Assembly: GCA_034422835.1 (NCBI GenBank)
Contig: DAOUJJ010000006.1
Location: forward strand, 66,327-130,326
DNA: 64,000 nucleotides
Source of the DNA: VXMO01 sp034422835
GTDB lineage: Bacteria > Chloroflexota > Dehalococcoidia > UBA6926
Direction of reading: 5' to 3'
Shown here: positions 14,755 to 23,217 of the stretch, piece after piece
Layout of the letters: each line of letters opens with the position of its first letter
How positions within the stretch are numbered: position 1 is the first letter of the stretch
The notes under the pieces: generated by a model
What the model saw: the letters and a program-made list of their open reading frames with translations, nothing else
Database searches by the model: none
Told to the model about the DNA's origin: nothing
Position numbers and translations under genes: made by a program

Positions 14755-16017
14755 ATGCAGGAGGTCGAGACCATTAGCCTTGCGCTATTGGGGCTCTCCT
14801 TTCTCTTTTCGGCAATCTTCTCAGGCACGGAGGCGGCTTTCCTCGCGTCACAACCGCATCGCCTGAGACACCTGGCCGAGAACGGTTCGCGAGGGGCGCG
14901 CATGGCGGCGGGGTTGAAGGAAAGGCCGGAGCGATTCCTTTCGACGCTGCTGGTCGGCAACAACCTTACCAACACGGCCGCCGCGGCCATCGCAACCAGC
15001 ATCGCCCTGACGCTGCTCGAGAACTCGGAGCAGGGACTCGTTGCCGCCACGGTTATCACCACCATTGCCCTGCTCGTCTTCGCGGAAATCACCCCCAAGA
15101 CGGTTGGGGCGCGTCATGCCGAGCGCGTGATGGTGATACTCGCGCCGCCCTTCCGTGTTTTCTCCTTCGTTTTCGCGCCCGTCACGATCGTCTTCACAAC
15201 GTTCGCGGGCTTTGTGGCATGGCTGACGGGCGGGACGCGCCGCGCAGTGGTGGACGCGCAGGAGTTCCGCGCAATGATCAGGACCGGCGTTGAGCAGGGA
15301 ACCATGGAGGAGCGGGAGGCGGAGCTTGTCCACAAGGTGTTCCAGTTCGGCGACCGCATGGTCCGGGAGATCATGACGCCGCGGACAGAGATCATCTGGG
15401 TGCGGAACGGAACGACGCTCTCGGAGTTTCTTGAGATATACGCGCAGCATTCCCACTCACACTTCCCCGTCCTGGGAGACGAGCCGGATACCGTGGCGGG
15501 CATCCTCGCCATCAAGAGCGTCCTCCACAAGCACGCTTTGGGTGAACTCACCATGAACAGTTCCATCACCACGGACCTGCGTGAGACGCACTTCGTTCCG
15601 GAGACCAAGATGATTGACGACCTCATGGATGAGATGCGGGCGCAGCGGTCACGAATGGTGATGGTGGTCGACGAGTTTGGCGATATTTCCGGCCTCGTGA
15701 CGCTCAGCCGCGCCATCGAACTCATCGTCGGACGTGTGGATGATCCCGGCGACCCGCAAGCGTTCCAGGCGGTGGATGAGCGCACCGTGCGCGTGGACGG
15801 CATCATGCACATCGACGAACTGGCGGAGCAGTTGAACATCCACCTGCCGGACGGCGACGGCGAGTATGAGACCATCGCCGGCTTCGTGCTCAAGCAGCTT
15901 GGGCGGATTCCTGAGGAGGGTGAAGCCCTCGTTCACGGCCCATACGAAATCACAGTGGCGCAGATCCACGGCGCGCGCATCGACGAGGTCACGGTGCGCA
16001 CGGAGGACGCTGGGTGA
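14755..16017 (+). CDS. CNNM/CorC-type membrane protein with CBS domains
   Basis: A 420-residue protein of the hemolysin C/CorC (UPF0053) family. Residues 1 to about 180 are the DUF21/CNNM membrane domain with at least three transmembrane segments (LALLGLSFLFSAIFSGTEAA, AAATVITTIALLVFAEITPK and PPFRVFSFVFAPVTIVFTTF). The CBS pair follows (MVREIMTPRTEIIWV, then DLMDEMRAQRSRMVMVVDEF), then a CorC_HlyC domain at the end (DGIMHIDELAEQLNI). Members are linked to magnesium or cobalt transport and resistance. A GGAGGAGGG site precedes ATG 14755. A nuclease-like gene starts 31 bp after its stop. Confidence 0.9.
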   Translation: MQEVETISLALLGLSFLFSAIFSGTEAAFLASQPHRLRHLAENGSRGARMAAGLKERPERFLSTLLVGNNLTNTAAAAIATSIALTLLENSEQGLVAATVITTIALLVFAEITPKTVGARHAERVMVILAPPFRVFSFVFAPVTIVFTTFAGFVAWLTGGTRRAVVDAQEFRAMIRTGVEQGTMEEREAELVHKVFQFGDRMVREIMTPRTEIIWVRNGTTLSEFLEIYAQHSHSHFPVLGDEPDTVAGILAIKSVLHKHALGELTMNSSITTDLRETHFVPETKMIDDLMDEMRAQRSRMVMVVDEFGDISGLVTLSRAIELIVGRVDDPGDPQAFQAVDERTVRVDGIMHIDELAEQLNIHLPDGDGEYETIAGFVLKQLGRIPEEGEALVHGPYEITVAQIHGARIDEVTVRTEDAG

Positions 16018-16048
16018 CGGAAGTATTGAACTTGCATGGGGGGATTTG

Positions 16049-17119
16049 GTGGAAGAAGTCAAACTGTGGGAACTAGCCGGAACCCAGGCCAAGCCTTTGG
16101 GTTCGAATAACCAGTTGGAGTCCGAGGAGTCACTCGAAGATACCCTCGTCAACAACCCGGACCTGCTAATCGACGGTCTGACACTGGTGGGACGGCAGAC
16201 TCCCACCGAAGGCGGACCCCTTGATCTGCTGGGTGTCGATCCCGACGGCAAGCTGGTCGTGTTCGAGTTGAAGCGCGGGACGCTTTCGCGTGAGGCCGTC
16301 GCGCAAATCATCGATTACGCCTCCGACCTCGACAATATGGATCTCGATGCCCTAGCCGACCACATCTCAAAAAAGTCGGGCGATCATGGCATTGAGGAGA
16401 TAGCGAACTTTCAGGAGTGGTACAGCGCGGAATTTGGGGAGTTAGACTCGCTGAAGCCCCTGCGTCTGTTCCTGGTTGGGCTGGGGACGGACGACCGAAC
16501 GGAACGAATGGTGCGGTTTCTCGCCCAGAACAGCGGCATGGACATCTCGCTGCTGACCTTTCACGCGTTCGACTATGACGGCAAGACCATCCTTGCCAAG
16601 CAAGTGGAAGTAGAGGCCGTGGCCGAACCCGATCGCCGCCCCACAAGGCGACGTCGGACGCCAGCGGAGTTAGACCGGGACTTCGACGAGAAGATGGAAA
16701 AGTATGGGACGCGTGATCTCGTCGATGCAGCTCACCGAATGTTCAAAGAGCATTGGCCGGGAGTGACAGGACGCCCAGACCGCTTTGGACTCCACATTAG
16801 ATTTCCCCATACAGATCGCCGTAAAGGATATACGCCACATGCACGCATTGACGCCTGGAGAGACGAAACAATAAGCGTAGTCTTCTTCCGCCGTACCAAG
16901 GCACTGTGCCTGGATGAGTTCAGAGAACCCGTACGAGAGATTCCATATGCAACTTGGCCGAAAAATCGAGACCCTTTGGACGACCCCAGGACAGAGATTC
17001 AGTTCCACCTGACCCTGCAAAGCTGGGACACTCACAAGGAACGCCTGACCGCTTTGCTGCAAGCCATCTACGCGGCATGGCAGAACAACGATCAGAATGG
17101 CGGCGCGGAATCAGAATGA
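16049..17119 (+). CDS. NucS-like PD-(D/E)xK nuclease-domain protein
   Basis: A 356-residue protein. The GTG at 16049 is chosen because GGGGGG lies about 6 bases upstream; the longer open frame overlaps the CorC-type gene and is translated as low-complexity sequence. Residues ~30-110 hold a nuclease-like core: GGPLDLLGVDPDG with the active Asp, then KLVVFELKRGTLSREAVAQI with the E-x-K pair. This resembles the C-terminal catalytic part of NucS/DUF91 mismatch endonucleases and related proteins. The second half (about 180-356) is not recognised; it includes an Arg-rich linker (RRPTRRRRTP). It overlaps the next gene by ATGA. The substrate is unknown; DNA is likely. Confidence 0.7.
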   Translation: MEEVKLWELAGTQAKPLGSNNQLESEESLEDTLVNNPDLLIDGLTLVGRQTPTEGGPLDLLGVDPDGKLVVFELKRGTLSREAVAQIIDYASDLDNMDLDALADHISKKSGDHGIEEIANFQEWYSAEFGELDSLKPLRLFLVGLGTDDRTERMVRFLAQNSGMDISLLTFHAFDYDGKTILAKQVEVEAVAEPDRRPTRRRRTPAELDRDFDEKMEKYGTRDLVDAAHRMFKEHWPGVTGRPDRFGLHIRFPHTDRRKGYTPHARIDAWRDETISVVFFRRTKALCLDEFREPVREIPYATWPKNRDPLDDPRTEIQFHLTLQSWDTHKERLTALLQAIYAAWQNNDQNGGAESE

Positions 17120-17757
17120 ACCTCTACCTGGTGCGGCATGGGGAGACGGAGTGGAACCGCGAGGGGCGCGCGCAGGGACGCGCCGACGTTCCGTTGAATG
17201 AGGCCGGCATCGCGCAGTCGCAGGCGCTTGCGAACACCTTTGCTTCCCTGAACGTAGCAGCGGTTATGTCGAGTTCTTCACGGCGGGCAGTCCGTACCGC
17301 GGAGGCCATCGCGGCACCGCACAGCCTCACCGTGACCCCCAAAGATGATTTGCTGGAACTCAACTTCGGTGGGCTGGACGGCGCGCCGCTGCGGGACATG
17401 CGCGAGATGTTCCCGGACTTCTTCGAGCACTGGACGCGCGATCCCGCCACCGCGCAGTTCCCGGACGGCGGCGAAACGCTCCAGCAACTCCAGGATCGGA
17501 CATGGGCCGCCGTGGAGGCCGTCGCGCGGTCGCATGACACACAGGACAACGTGATTATCGTGTCGCACGCCTTCGCGCTGTATTCCATCATGTGCCGCGC
17601 GCTGGGGATGCCGCTGTCCAACTACGGGCGGCTGCGGATCACCCCGGGCACGTACAGCCTCCTCGTCTCGCGCGCGCCGAACGTCATCGGGCCTGCGGAT
17701 GAGCTTCAATGGGCGCTGACGAGCCTGAACGTCACCCCCGTGCCGTCCGCGGACTGA
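17116..17757 (+). CDS. Histidine phosphatase (phosphoglycerate mutase-like)
   Basis: A 213-residue histidine-phosphatase protein. The start at 17116 overlaps the previous stop (ATGA) and puts the LVRHGETEWNREGRAQGR motif right at the N-terminus, as in the family. The catalytic His is H8 of RHGE. The second His is in VIIVSHAFALYSIM, and the acidic DDLLELNFGGLDG motif lies between. Members act on phosphoglycerate, alpha-ribazole phosphate or other small phosphates. The context (nuclease-like gene, tilS) does not settle the substrate. It is part of a tightly packed operon. Confidence 0.88.
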   Translation: MNLYLVRHGETEWNREGRAQGRADVPLNEAGIAQSQALANTFASLNVAAVMSSSSRRAVRTAEAIAAPHSLTVTPKDDLLELNFGGLDGAPLRDMREMFPDFFEHWTRDPATAQFPDGGETLQQLQDRTWAAVEAVARSHDTQDNVIIVSHAFALYSIMCRALGMPLSNYGRLRITPGTYSLLVSRAPNVIGPADELQWALTSLNVTPVPSAD

Positions 17758-17764
17758 TCTCACG

Positions 17765-18880
17765 ATGGCCTCAACCAACCGACAGGCGGCTTCGGACCTC
17801 GTTGGCAGTGTCCATAACGCGCTGGCATCCGGCGGTTTTCTGGGACGAGGAGCGCGTCTCCTTGTGGGGGTGTCCGGTGGCCCGGATTCAACCGCGCTGC
17901 TGGCGAGCCTCATTGAGCTGCGAGACGACTGCCGGCTTGAGCTGCGCGTCGTCCACGTGGACCACGGCCTACGGGCTGAGTCACGGGGTGACGCGGAGTA
18001 CGTGAGGCGTCTATGCGCCCGGTGGAATGTGCCCGGTAACGTGACGCGGGCGAATGTTAAAGAGCGCCGGCGGGCGGAGAGGTTGTCCGTTGAGGAGGCG
18101 GCGCGCAAGGCGCGCCATCACGCGCTGATGGACGAGGCTGCCGCGTCAGGAGCGGACGCCATCGTGCTTGGGCACACGGCGGATGACCACATCGAAACCG
18201 TGCTGCTGAGCCTGCTGCGCGGGGCGGGACTGCGCGGCCTGGCGGGGATGGCAGAGCAGTCGGAATCGCCGTTCACACTGCCCGGCGGGGAGCGCGTGCC
18301 GATCCTCCGCCCCCTGCTTGGCGTGACGCGGGCGGGCGTGATGGACTATCTGAAAGAGCGGCGGCTGCGGCCCCGGCAGGACGCGTCCAACGCGGATCCG
18401 GAGCATCTCCGGAATCGCGTGAGGCATGAGTTGCTGCCGCTGATGGAACGCATCCGCGGGGGCGCATCGGACGCCGTTGGACGGGCATCGGAGGATGCCC
18501 GGCTCGCGCTGGAGTACGTGGAGTCGCAGGCGGACGAACTCTGGGGGGAGGCGTGCGAGATTGCGGCGGATGGGCAGTCGGTTCGCATCGACCGTGTAGT
18601 GATGCGCGGCGCGCACGCGGCGCTGCGGCACATCATCGTCGAGCGGGCGATCATATCGTTGTTGGGCTCGGCAGAGGGGTTCAGCCGGCGAAACTACCGG
18701 GATATCGACGCGATGATCACGACGGGCCGCACCCGCTCGGAGATCGATCTGCCGAAAGGGCTGCGCCTTGCCTGCGGGGACAAACGCACGGCGGCGCTGT
18801 CCGTCGGCGCGCGGATCAAGCGGCTGCGACGGGGCGTCATTGGAGAAGACTCGACGATAGAGGGTACTATTGAGGCATGA
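17765..18880 (+). CDS. tilS: tRNA(Ile)-lysidine synthase
   Basis: A 371-residue TilS. It uses ATP and lysine to convert C34 of the tRNA-Ile CAU anticodon to lysidine so that it reads AUA. The N-terminal ATP-pyrophosphatase motif is GVSGGPDSTALL (about 36-47). VVHVDHGLRAES and GHTADDHIETVLLSLLRG are the next conserved blocks. The C-terminal part is shorter than in E. coli TilS, consistent with the two-domain form. It starts 7 bp after the phosphatase gene and overlaps the next ORF by ATGA. Confidence 0.93.
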   Translation: MASTNRQAASDLVGSVHNALASGGFLGRGARLLVGVSGGPDSTALLASLIELRDDCRLELRVVHVDHGLRAESRGDAEYVRRLCARWNVPGNVTRANVKERRRAERLSVEEAARKARHHALMDEAAASGADAIVLGHTADDHIETVLLSLLRGAGLRGLAGMAEQSESPFTLPGGERVPILRPLLGVTRAGVMDYLKERRLRPRQDASNADPEHLRNRVRHELLPLMERIRGGASDAVGRASEDARLALEYVESQADELWGEACEIAADGQSVRIDRVVMRGAHAALRHIIVERAIISLLGSAEGFSRRNYRDIDAMITTGRTRSEIDLPKGLRLACGDKRTAALSVGARIKRLRRGVIGEDSTIEGTIEA

Positions 18881-19209
18881 GCAGGCGACGAAATCAGACT
18901 CCGAGGCCGGGTCAGGGCGGCGGGCGCGATGGACGCGCCGGTCGCGGCGGCCAGCCAAATATGGGCGGGAACCGGGCGGAGCGGCGGTCATTCCTGGAGC
19001 GGCTGCGCGTGCGTGAGGACGTGGCACCAGACGCGCCGTCGGGAATGCGGCGGGGGCAGCAGCGCGGCAACAACAGGCCGCGACGCCGCGGCGAAGGCTG
19101 GACGTTCGGGCGCATATTCGTCCTGACTGTTATGGTTCTCATTGGCCTTGCAGTGGCGCTGAGCGGCTTCGTGGGGGTTCTCTCTCAAGGCGGGGGACCG
19201 ACTAGCTAG
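18877..19209 (+). CDS. Small basic protein with one membrane segment
   Basis: A 110-residue protein. Residues 1-75 are Arg/Gly-rich and disordered-looking (GQGGGRDGRAGRGGQ; RRGQQRGNNRPRRRGEG), followed by one hydrophobic helix (FGRIFVLTVMVLIGLAVALS) near the C-terminus. The start overlaps the tilS stop as ATGA, so it is translationally coupled. In many bacteria tilS is followed by hpt or ftsH; this is neither. A C-terminal anchor with a cytoplasmic basic tail could bind nucleic acid or the ribosome at the membrane, but that is a guess. Confidence 0.6.
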   Translation: MSRRRNQTPRPGQGGGRDGRAGRGGQPNMGGNRAERRSFLERLRVREDVAPDAPSGMRRGQQRGNNRPRRRGEGWTFGRIFVLTVMVLIGLAVALSGFVGVLSQGGGPTS

Positions 19210-19278
19210 CACGCTTGACATTATAGAACACATGTATTATTCTCCCCCTCGCGGCGGGAGTGAGTGAGGGGGCGCGGC

Positions 19279-20022
19279 GTGGCATCGTCGATTGAGTGGA
19301 CGGACGAGACGTGGAATCCCGTCACGGGCTGCTCACGTGTCTCCCCGGGCTGCGATAATTGCTACATGTTCGCGCTGTACCCGAGGCTGCACGCGATGGG
19401 CGTGCCGGGCTACGAGGAATCGGCGGACACGGTCAAGCTGCTGCCTGAGCGCCTCAATGCCCCGCTAACATGGGCCAAGCCGCGCCGCGTGTTCGTGAAC
19501 AGCATGTCCGACCTGTTCCATCCCAAGGTGCCATTTGAGTTCATCTCGCAGGTCTTCGACGTCATGCGCCAAGCGGATCAGCACATTTTCCAAGTGCTGA
19601 CCAAGCGGCCCGGCAAGGCAGCGGGATGGTGGGAGCAGTGCGGCAAGCATGAGTTCGGCGAGTGGCCGTCCAACGTGTGGATCGGGACATCGGTCGAGAA
19701 CCAGAAGTACGCCCCACGCCTGACTGTTCTTGGGCGGATTCCCGCCGACGTTCGCTTTGTATCCGCTGAGCCTCTGTTGGGGCCTTTGGATCTCACACAC
19801 TGGCTTGAGAATGACACCTTGCAATGGGTCATCGTCGGTGGTGAGAGCGGATCCCGCGCACGACCAATGGACGAAGAATGGGCAAATTCTTTGCAGGAGC
19901 AGACCCAAAATGCAAGGGTGAGCTTCTTCTTCAAGCAGTGGGGCGGCCGGCGGGGCAAACGCAGCGGGGAAGAGGCCATCCTGGCCGGCAGGACGTGGCA
20001 GGAGATGCCGGTCGCGGTTTGA
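19279..20022 (+). CDS. DUF5131 / phage Gp37-Gp68 family three-Cys protein
   Basis: A 247-residue protein from GTG 19279. The start is chosen because GAGGGGG lies about 8 bases upstream and homologues begin near 'SSIEWT..TWNP'. An upstream GTG at 19264 is the alternative. It opens SSIEWTDETWNPVTGCSRVS and has the three-Cys motif C-x6-C-x2-C (CSRVSPGCDNC) that recalls radical-SAM clusters. Other family blocks are VFVNSMSDLFHP, FQVLTKRP, NVWIGTSVENQ, VSAEPLLGP, VIVGGESG and FFFKQWG. It is followed 4 bp later by its usual partner TcmP. The family is common in phages and islands, and its activity is not known. Confidence 0.85.
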   Translation: MASSIEWTDETWNPVTGCSRVSPGCDNCYMFALYPRLHAMGVPGYEESADTVKLLPERLNAPLTWAKPRRVFVNSMSDLFHPKVPFEFISQVFDVMRQADQHIFQVLTKRPGKAAGWWEQCGKHEFGEWPSNVWIGTSVENQKYAPRLTVLGRIPADVRFVSAEPLLGPLDLTHWLENDTLQWVIVGGESGSRARPMDEEWANSLQEQTQNARVSFFFKQWGGRRGKRSGEEAILAGRTWQEMPVAV

Positions 20023-20026
20023 ATCG

Positions 20027-20884
20027 ATGACCCAGCACCCTTCATTCGGCGGCCCGTGGACTCAGGAAAAACTTGACATTCTGAGCCATTACTTGAATTC
20101 GTACACAACTGCACTCAAGAATTTTTCCTTTAACCTCATTTATATTGATGCCTTCGCCGGATCAGGTTCCTATCAGATGGGCACTCTGGACCCTAACAGC
20201 CCTTATCAGGATTTTGACGACCATCGCCAAGGGTCTGCCAGGTTAGCCCTTGATGTCGACGACAAGCCGTTTGACCGACTTATCTACATCGAGAAGAATC
20301 CCGAATTTGTGACTTCTCTAAATGCAATAAAGCGCCAGAACCCTAAACGCTCTATAGATGTGATTGAGGGTGACGCCAACGAAGAACTACCAAAGATTTG
20401 CGAGGCTATGGGTCCGAGAGACAGAGCAGTAATGTTCCTTGACCCGTACAAAACAGAGGTTAATTGGGTGACAGTAGAAGCGATTGCGAAGACTGAAAAG
20501 ATCGACTGCTGGATACTCTTTCCATTGATGGCGCTCACTCGAATGATGGATAAAGACGAACGGCCAAGTGAAAGCCTTTCGCTTGAACTGGATCGGGTTT
20601 TCGGTGAGAGACATTATTGGCAAGACAATCTCTATCGCCGCTCGGAGCAACAGTCGTTATTCCCGGACGAAGAACTTGTGGTTAGAGAGCCTCAGTATCG
20701 GATTGCTGAGGTATATCGAGACAGACTAGCGACCATATTTGCCGCCATTGCACCAACTAGACGCTTACTTGTGAACTCCCAGAACGCGCCATTGTTCGAA
20801 CTGATCTTTGCTGTTGCTTCTCCAAGTCCTCGTGCAAAATCGCTAGCTATACGGATTGCTGAGCATAACCTTTCGAGCCCATGA
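20027..20884 (+). CDS. tcmP: Three-Cys-motif partner protein TcmP
   Basis: A 285-residue TcmP protein. The N-terminus (GGPWTQEKLDILSHYLNSYT) and LIYIDAFAGSGSYQ (about 36-50) look like a methyltransferase-type Rossmann core with a glycine motif. LIYIEKNPEF and VMFLDPYKTEVNW are the next strands; the last resembles the DPP(Y/F) motif of DNA N6/N4 methylases but reads DPYK. TcmP genes regularly sit next to three-Cys DUF5131 genes, as here (4-bp gap). The gene is clearly AT-richer and uses more A/T-ending codons than its neighbours, a sign of recent transfer. The function of the pair is unknown. Confidence 0.85.
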   Translation: MTQHPSFGGPWTQEKLDILSHYLNSYTTALKNFSFNLIYIDAFAGSGSYQMGTLDPNSPYQDFDDHRQGSARLALDVDDKPFDRLIYIEKNPEFVTSLNAIKRQNPKRSIDVIEGDANEELPKICEAMGPRDRAVMFLDPYKTEVNWVTVEAIAKTEKIDCWILFPLMALTRMMDKDERPSESLSLELDRVFGERHYWQDNLYRRSEQQSLFPDEELVVREPQYRIAEVYRDRLATIFAAIAPTRRLLVNSQNAPLFELIFAVASPSPRAKSLAIRIAEHNLSSP

Positions 20885-20892
20885 CGCCCCCC

Positions 20893-21648
20893 TCACCTTA
20901 CCCGTGGCCTGCCGCCGAAGCGGAGGCGGGCGAGGCCTTTGATGTCTTCCCAGGCGGTGGAGATGATCTTGACCCTCGTGTCCGGATCTTCTTCCCACGC
21001 GACGGGGAAATCGGCAATCGGGTAGCGGTTTTTCTCGGCCAAGAGCAGCAGTTCGGTATCGAAGAACCACGCGTTGTCCTTGATGAGCGGCAGGAGATTG
21101 TCAGCGGCGCGTCGGCTGATGGCCTTGAAGCCGCACTGCGCGTCCGAGAACCCGCTCCAGAACACCGACTTGATCATCAGGTTGTAGGAACGCGAGACGA
21201 ACTCGCGCTTGAATGAGCGCGTCGTCTGTGCGCCCCGCTTGAGGCGGGAGCCAGTCGCCACGTCGTGGCCGTCCCTGACCGCGCCAAGCAGGTCCGGGAT
21301 GCGGTTGATGTCCGTCGAGAGGTCCACGTCCATGTAGGCGCGGATATCGGCGTCGCTCTCGCTCCACGCCCGTTTGAGCGCCCTGCCGCGTCCCTTTTGC
21401 TCCAGGTGGACGACGCCGACTTCACCCTCAAACAGCGCCGCCAACTGATTCGCCACTTCAAGCGTGCCGTCCACAGAGCCGTTGTCGGCGATAACGACGC
21501 GCCAGCGGTAGTCGGTTAGATTCTCGCGGCAATACGGCAGCAGGCGTTCAAGGCAGACGGGCAGCGAGTGCTCCTCGTTGTAGACGGGGATAACGATGTC
21601 GGCGGAGGGGCGCGATTCAGGCGCATCCGCGGCAGGAGTGTCCGTCAT
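20893..21648 (-). CDS. Family 2 glycosyltransferase (dolichyl/undecaprenyl-phosphate sugar transferase-like)
   Basis: A 251-residue GT-A fold glycosyltransferase. The N-terminus DIVIPVYNEEHSLP, the ADNGSVDGT loop, RGRALKRAW, and the metal-binding DVDLSTD (about 120) are diagnostic. The sequence pattern (DAQCGFKAISRRAADNLLPL, WFFDTELLLLAEK) matches the dolichyl-phosphate beta-glucosyltransferase-like branch. It has no membrane segment. It would move a sugar from a nucleotide donor to a lipid phosphate on the inner membrane face. It lies 9 bp after the purH stop on the same strand and may share its transcript, though the functions are not linked. The 3' end nearly meets the convergent tcmP gene. 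Confidence 0.85.
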   Translation of the reverse strand: MTDTPAADAPESRPSADIVIPVYNEEHSLPVCLERLLPYCRENLTDYRWRVVIADNGSVDGTLEVANQLAALFEGEVGVVHLEQKGRGRALKRAWSESDADIRAYMDVDLSTDINRIPDLLGAVRDGHDVATGSRLKRGAQTTRSFKREFVSRSYNLMIKSVFWSGFSDAQCGFKAISRRAADNLLPLIKDNAWFFDTELLLLAEKNRYPIADFPVAWEEDPDTRVKIISTAWEDIKGLARLRFGGRPRVR

Positions 21649-21657
21649 GACTGCCGC

Positions 21658-23217
21658 CTAGTGTCGGAAATGGCGGATGCCGGTGAATACCATTGCAGCG
21701 TTGGCTTTGTTGGCGGCGGCGATGACCTCATCGTCACGGACGGAGCCGCCGGGCTGCACGGCCGCCGTGACGCCGCCCGTGAGCGCCATCTCCAGCCCGT
21801 CCGCGAACGGGAAGAAGGCGTCCGAGGCCACGACCGCGCCCTGCACGTCGTCCCCGGCCAGTTTCAGCGCAAGCTCCACGCTGATGAGGCGATTCGGTTG
21901 TCCTGCGCCCATGCCGAGCAACGCGCCGTCTTTCACAATCACGATGGCGTTGGACTTCACATGCCGCGCCGCTTTCCACGCGAACCGGAGATCGGCGAGT
22001 TCAGCGTCCGTCGGGGCGCGCTCCGTCACCGTCTGCCACTCGCCCATCTCGCCCATGTCCGCCGCCTGCACGAGGAATCCGCCGCGCACCGTGCGGATAT
22101 CCAGCGACGGCGTGGCGGCGGACGAATCTCCCATTTCAAGCAGGCGCAGGTTGCGCTTTTGCGTGAGCACCGAGAGCGCGTCATCGTCGTAGGAGGGGGC
22201 GATGACAATCTCATAGAACGCCTCGTTGATGGCCTCCGCCGTCGCCTTGTCCATCGGGCGGTTGGCGGCGATGATGCCGCCGAACGCGGAGACGGGGTCG
22301 CCTGCAAGGGCGCGGCTAAACGCGGTGGCGAGGTCGGGCGCGGTGGCGAGGCCGCAGGGGTTGCCGTGCTTGATGATGGCAACCGTGGGGGCGTCCGGGA
22401 AATCGCAGACGATGTTCCACGCGGCGTCCGCGTCAAGGATGTTGTTGAAGGACATCTCACGGCCATGGACCTGGCGCGCGGACGGGATGCCCTGCGCGGG
22501 GCGGCCCGGGTCGTTGACGCGGTAGAGCCCGCCCGCCTGGTGGGGATTCTCACCGTAGCGGAGCGACTGAATGGATTGGAGAGCCAGCACCCGCTCTGCG
22601 GGGAGTGCGGCAGCCTCATCGTCCATGCCGGCGGCGCCCAAGTCCCGCGCGAGGTAGTTGGCGATGATCGTGTCATAGGCGGAGACGTGCTCAAATGCCT
22701 TGCGGGCAAGGCGACGGCGCTCGGCGACGGGGACGACGCCTGCGCGCAGCATCTCCAGCACCTGCGCGTAATCGGCGGGGTCAATCAGGACGATGACGGC
22801 GGGGAAATTCTTGGCGGCGGCGCGGACCATCGTCGGGCCGCCGATGTCGATCTGCTCCAGCGCGTCCATGAGCGTCACGTCCGGCTTCGAAACGGTCTCC
22901 GCGAAGGGATAGAGATTGACGGCGATGAGGTCGATGGTGCCGATTCCATGCTCCTCCATCTGCGCCACGTGAGCCGGCTCCTCGCGCTTGGCGAGAATGC
23001 CGCCGTGGACGCGGGGATGGAGCGTCTTGACGCGGCCATCGAGTATCTCCGGGAAGCCCGTCAGGTCCTCGATGTGACGCGCGTCGACGCCAGCGCCTGT
23101 CAGGAAGCGATGGGTGCCGCCTGTCGCGTACACCTCCCACCCGAGATCGGTCAGTCCGTGCGCGAGATCGTCCGCGCCGTCCTTGTTCGATGGGGCGATG
23201 ATTGCTCGAAACGTCAT
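21658..23217 (-). CDS. purH: Bifunctional AICAR formyltransferase / IMP cyclohydrolase
   Basis: A 519-residue PurH that carries out the last two steps of IMP synthesis. The N-terminal MGS-like cyclohydrolase domain (residues 1 to about 200) begins RAIIAPSNKDGADDLAHGL and includes GGTHRFLTGAGV, LDGRVKTLHPRVHGGILAK and IDIGGPTMVRAAAKN. The formyltransferase domain includes LRYGENPHQ and KHGNPCGLA. It ends with the normal GIRHFRH. Its ATG overlaps the purM stop (ATGA), so purF-purM-purH form one coupled operon. There is no purN in between, as some phyla show. Confidence 0.96.
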   Translation of the reverse strand: MTFRAIIAPSNKDGADDLAHGLTDLGWEVYATGGTHRFLTGAGVDARHIEDLTGFPEILDGRVKTLHPRVHGGILAKREEPAHVAQMEEHGIGTIDLIAVNLYPFAETVSKPDVTLMDALEQIDIGGPTMVRAAAKNFPAVIVLIDPADYAQVLEMLRAGVVPVAERRRLARKAFEHVSAYDTIIANYLARDLGAAGMDDEAAALPAERVLALQSIQSLRYGENPHQAGGLYRVNDPGRPAQGIPSARQVHGREMSFNNILDADAAWNIVCDFPDAPTVAIIKHGNPCGLATAPDLATAFSRALAGDPVSAFGGIIAANRPMDKATAEAINEAFYEIVIAPSYDDDALSVLTQKRNLRLLEMGDSSAATPSLDIRTVRGGFLVQAADMGEMGEWQTVTERAPTDAELADLRFAWKAARHVKSNAIVIVKDGALLGMGAGQPNRLISVELALKLAGDDVQGAVVASDAFFPFADGLEMALTGGVTAAVQPGGSVRDDEVIAAANKANAAMVFTGIRHFRH

